Notes under the pieces: model-generated
The model's input: only the letters and a program-made list of their open reading frames with translations
Database searches by the model: none
Told to the model about the DNA's origin: nothing
Program-made: the position numbers and the translations under genes
Shown here: in pieces, positions 62,401 through 64,000 of the stretch
How positions within the stretch are numbered: the first letter of the stretch is position 1
Layout of the letters: each line of letters opens with the position of its first letter
From: Clusia tigrina
Lineage: Eukaryota > Arthropoda > Insecta > Diptera > Clusiidae
Assembly (NCBI GenBank): GCA_920105625.2
Contig: OV050032.1
Coordinates: 95,774,542 to 95,838,541 of the forward strand
Direction of reading: 5' to 3'
Length of the DNA: 64,000 nucleotides

Positions 62401-64000
62401 CAATTTAAGTTATCGCTCAAAGCTATGCTACCCTAGAGTCCCAAATCAAACACTGATAAAACTTCAAACGCCCCTAACTTCTTTACGGTACGTCCTACAC
62501 ATATCAAAGTTTGCAACATTCAAATGCTTGTAACTTTTTACTGGAGCGTCATAAAACCTTGAAATTTTGTAACAATGAAGTACTCGAGTCTCTTGTCAAT
62601 TTAAGCCATCGCTCAAAGCTATGCTACCCTTGAGTCCCAAATCAAACACTGATAAAACTTCAAACGCCCCTAACTTCTTTACGGTACGTCCTACACATAT
62701 CAAAGTTTGCAACATACAAATGCTTGTAACTTTTTACTGGAGTGTCATAAAACCTTGAAATTTTGTAACAATAAACTACTCGAGCCTCTTGTCAATTTAA
62801 GCTATCGCTCAAAGCTATGCTACCCTAGAGTCCCAAATCAAACACTGATAAAACTTCAAACGCCCCTAACTTCTTTACGGTACGTCCTACACCTATCAAA
62901 GTTTGCAACATACAAATGCTTGTAACTATTTACTGGAGCGTCATAAAACCTTGAAATGTTGTAACAATAAAGTACTCGAGCATATTGTCAATTTAAGCCC
63001 TCGCTCAAAGCTATGCTACCCTTGAGTCCCAAATCAAACACTGATAAAACTTCAAATTGCCCTAACTTCTATACGGTACGTCCTACATCTATCAAAGTTT
63101 GCAACATACAAATGCTTGTAACTTTTTACTGGAGCGTTATAAAACCTTGATATTTTGTAACAATAAAGTACCCGAGCCTCTTGTCAACTTAAGCCATCGC
63201 TCAAAGCTATGCTACCCTAGAGTCCCAAATCAAACACTGATAAAACTCCAAACGCCCCTAACTTCTATACGGTACGTCCTACACCTATCAAAGTTGGCAA
63301 CATTCAAATGCTTGTAACTTTTTACTGGAGCGTCATAAAACCTTGAAATTTTGTAGCAATAAAGTACTCGAGCCTCTTGTCAATTTAAGCCATCGCCCAA
63401 AGCTATGCTACCCTAGAGTCCCAAATCAAACACTGATAAAACTTCAAACGCCCCTAACTTCTATACGGTACGTCCTACACCTATCAAAGTTTGCAACATA
63501 CAAATGCTTGTAACTTTTTACTGGAGCGTTATAAAACCTTGAAATTTTGTAACAATAAAGTACTCGACCCTCTTGTCAATTTAAGCTATCTCTCAAAGCT
63601 ATGCTACACTTGTGTCCCAAATCAAACACTGATAAAACTTCAAATGGCCCTAACTTCTATACGGTATGTTCTTCACCTATCAAAGTTTGCAACATACAAA
63701 TGCTTGTAACTTTTTACTGGAGCGCCATAAAACCTTGAAATTTTGTAACAATAAAGTACTCGAGCCTCTTGTCAATTTAAGCCATCGCTCAAAGCTATGC
63801 TACCCTTGAGTCCCAAATCACACACTGATAAAACTTCAAATGGCCCTTACTTCTATACGGTAGGTCCTACACCTATCAAAGTTTGCAAGATACAAATGCT
63901 TGTAACTTTTTACTGGAGCGTCATAAAACCTTGAAATTTTGTAACAATATAGTACTCGAGCCTCTTGTCAATTTAAGCTATCGCTCAAAGCTATGCTACC
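56435..64000 (+). repeat. Least homogenised stretch of the array
   Basis: After 57.4 kb I could not find long runs of units repeated nearby. Many monomers have private changes, such as 'aacctggacattttg' (58,199), 'gtcaatttatatta' (58,003), 'gagaccc' with 'aatcctacactg' (61,335) and 'ttaggccatcac' (61,531). Some pairs are shared inside it (58,591-58,982 with 59,571-59,962). Others recall 9-12 kb: 'gctttgctacc', 'cttgtccatttaag' with 'cgcacaaag', and 'ggagtgtc'. The last 118 bases, from 63,883, are a partial unit, so the array continues to the right. Confidence 0.75.

Larger units (their letters stand above)
1..64000 (+). repeat. 196-bp tandem satellite array, 326 complete units
   Basis: The same 196-base unit repeats head to tail from the first base to the last, always in one orientation. 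Unit starts (the TTGCAAC of 'gtttgcaac') fall at 7, 203, then 390 + 196k up to 47,038, then 47,223 + 196k. The consensus is about 38 percent G+C, with 66 A, 56 T, 48 C and 26 G on this strand, and five CpG sites. Most units carry adjoining ScaI (AGTACT) and XhoI (CTCGAG) sites, so either enzyme should give a ladder of about 196 bp. No transposon, microsatellite or unique spacer interrupts it. Known biology: arrays of this size and unit length are usual for centromeric or pericentromeric heterochromatin. Inference: this is such an array in a eukaryote. I cannot name the family or the species. Confidence 0.97.

Noticed and set aside
7..63709. Open reading frames of 68-79 codons in 182 of the units
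   Set aside because: They begin at TTG (a few at ATG created by a C-to-T change), recur once per 196 bp in shifting frames because 196 is not a multiple of three, and overlap by 23 bases. They are broken by TGA wherever CCTAGAG becomes CCTTGAG. Substitutions show no codon pattern. They are by-products of the satellite, not genes.
1..64000. CRISPR array
   Set aside because: The repeats are 196 bp and directly adjoining with no unique spacers, and there are no cas genes.
1..64000. Ribosomal DNA spacer or other gene-linked subrepeats
   Set aside because: No rRNA gene, promoter-like or unique sequence occurs in 64 kb, far more than the subrepeat tract of a usual spacer.
1..64000. Bacterial or phage origin
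   Set aside because: No coding sequence over 79 codons on either strand for 64 kb, which is not compatible with a prokaryotic or phage region.

Overview
The whole 64,000-base window is one uninterrupted head-to-tail satellite DNA array. No protein-coding gene, RNA gene, transposon, CRISPR array or unrelated spacer was found on either strand. The unit is 196 bp. With unit starts at position 7 + 196k (phase corrected for two short units), the window holds 326 complete monomers, a 6-base remnant at the left edge and a 118-base partial monomer from 63,883 to the right edge. All monomers face the same way. A hand count on the consensus gives 74 G+C of 196 (about 38 percent), with 48 C against 26 G on the + strand.

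A gene-free, spacer-free 64-kb array of a nucleosome-sized unit, with nested multi-unit repeats, is typical of centromeric or other constitutive heterochromatin in a eukaryotic chromosome. The species cannot be read from the sequence. A flowering plant is my best guess, because one motif looks like plant centromeric satellites as I remember them. That guess is weak.

Layout: 1-3,133 is a mixed block repeated at 16.7-18.4 kb and partly at 19.8-21.4 kb. Next, 3,134-8,229 is a 13-unit (2,548-bp) tandem duplication. Then 7,250-15,5xx is a long block whose sister lies at 23,126-29,9xx; the sister has lost seven monomers in four steps. From 14,894 to 21,361 there is a five-unit cassette and a 15-unit repeat. 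The stretch 21,362-23,125 is a third copy of the 13-unit family. From 29,986 to 31,161 lies a transition where a new subfamily appears. From 31,162 to 42,137 lies a 28-unit (5,488-bp) higher-order repeat in two nearly identical copies. From 41.5 to 56.2 kb come younger overlapping duplications at 7, 9, 10, 11, 12 and 30 units, rich in PstI-, KpnI- and NdeI-marked monomers. From 56.4 kb to the end the array is the least homogenised; parts resemble the 46.8-48 kb block and parts the 9-12 kb block.

Length is strikingly constant: only two net indels (9 bp and 11 bp) occur in 326 units. Diversity is almost all base substitution, concentrated at a few two-state sites that occur in many combinations. 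Several monomers are clear hybrids whose left and right parts match different neighbours, which marks unequal crossing-over or conversion junctions. The short open frames in just over half of the units are by-products of the repeat, not genes. The main item of interest is this satellite family and the record of its amplification; I see no other hidden system.
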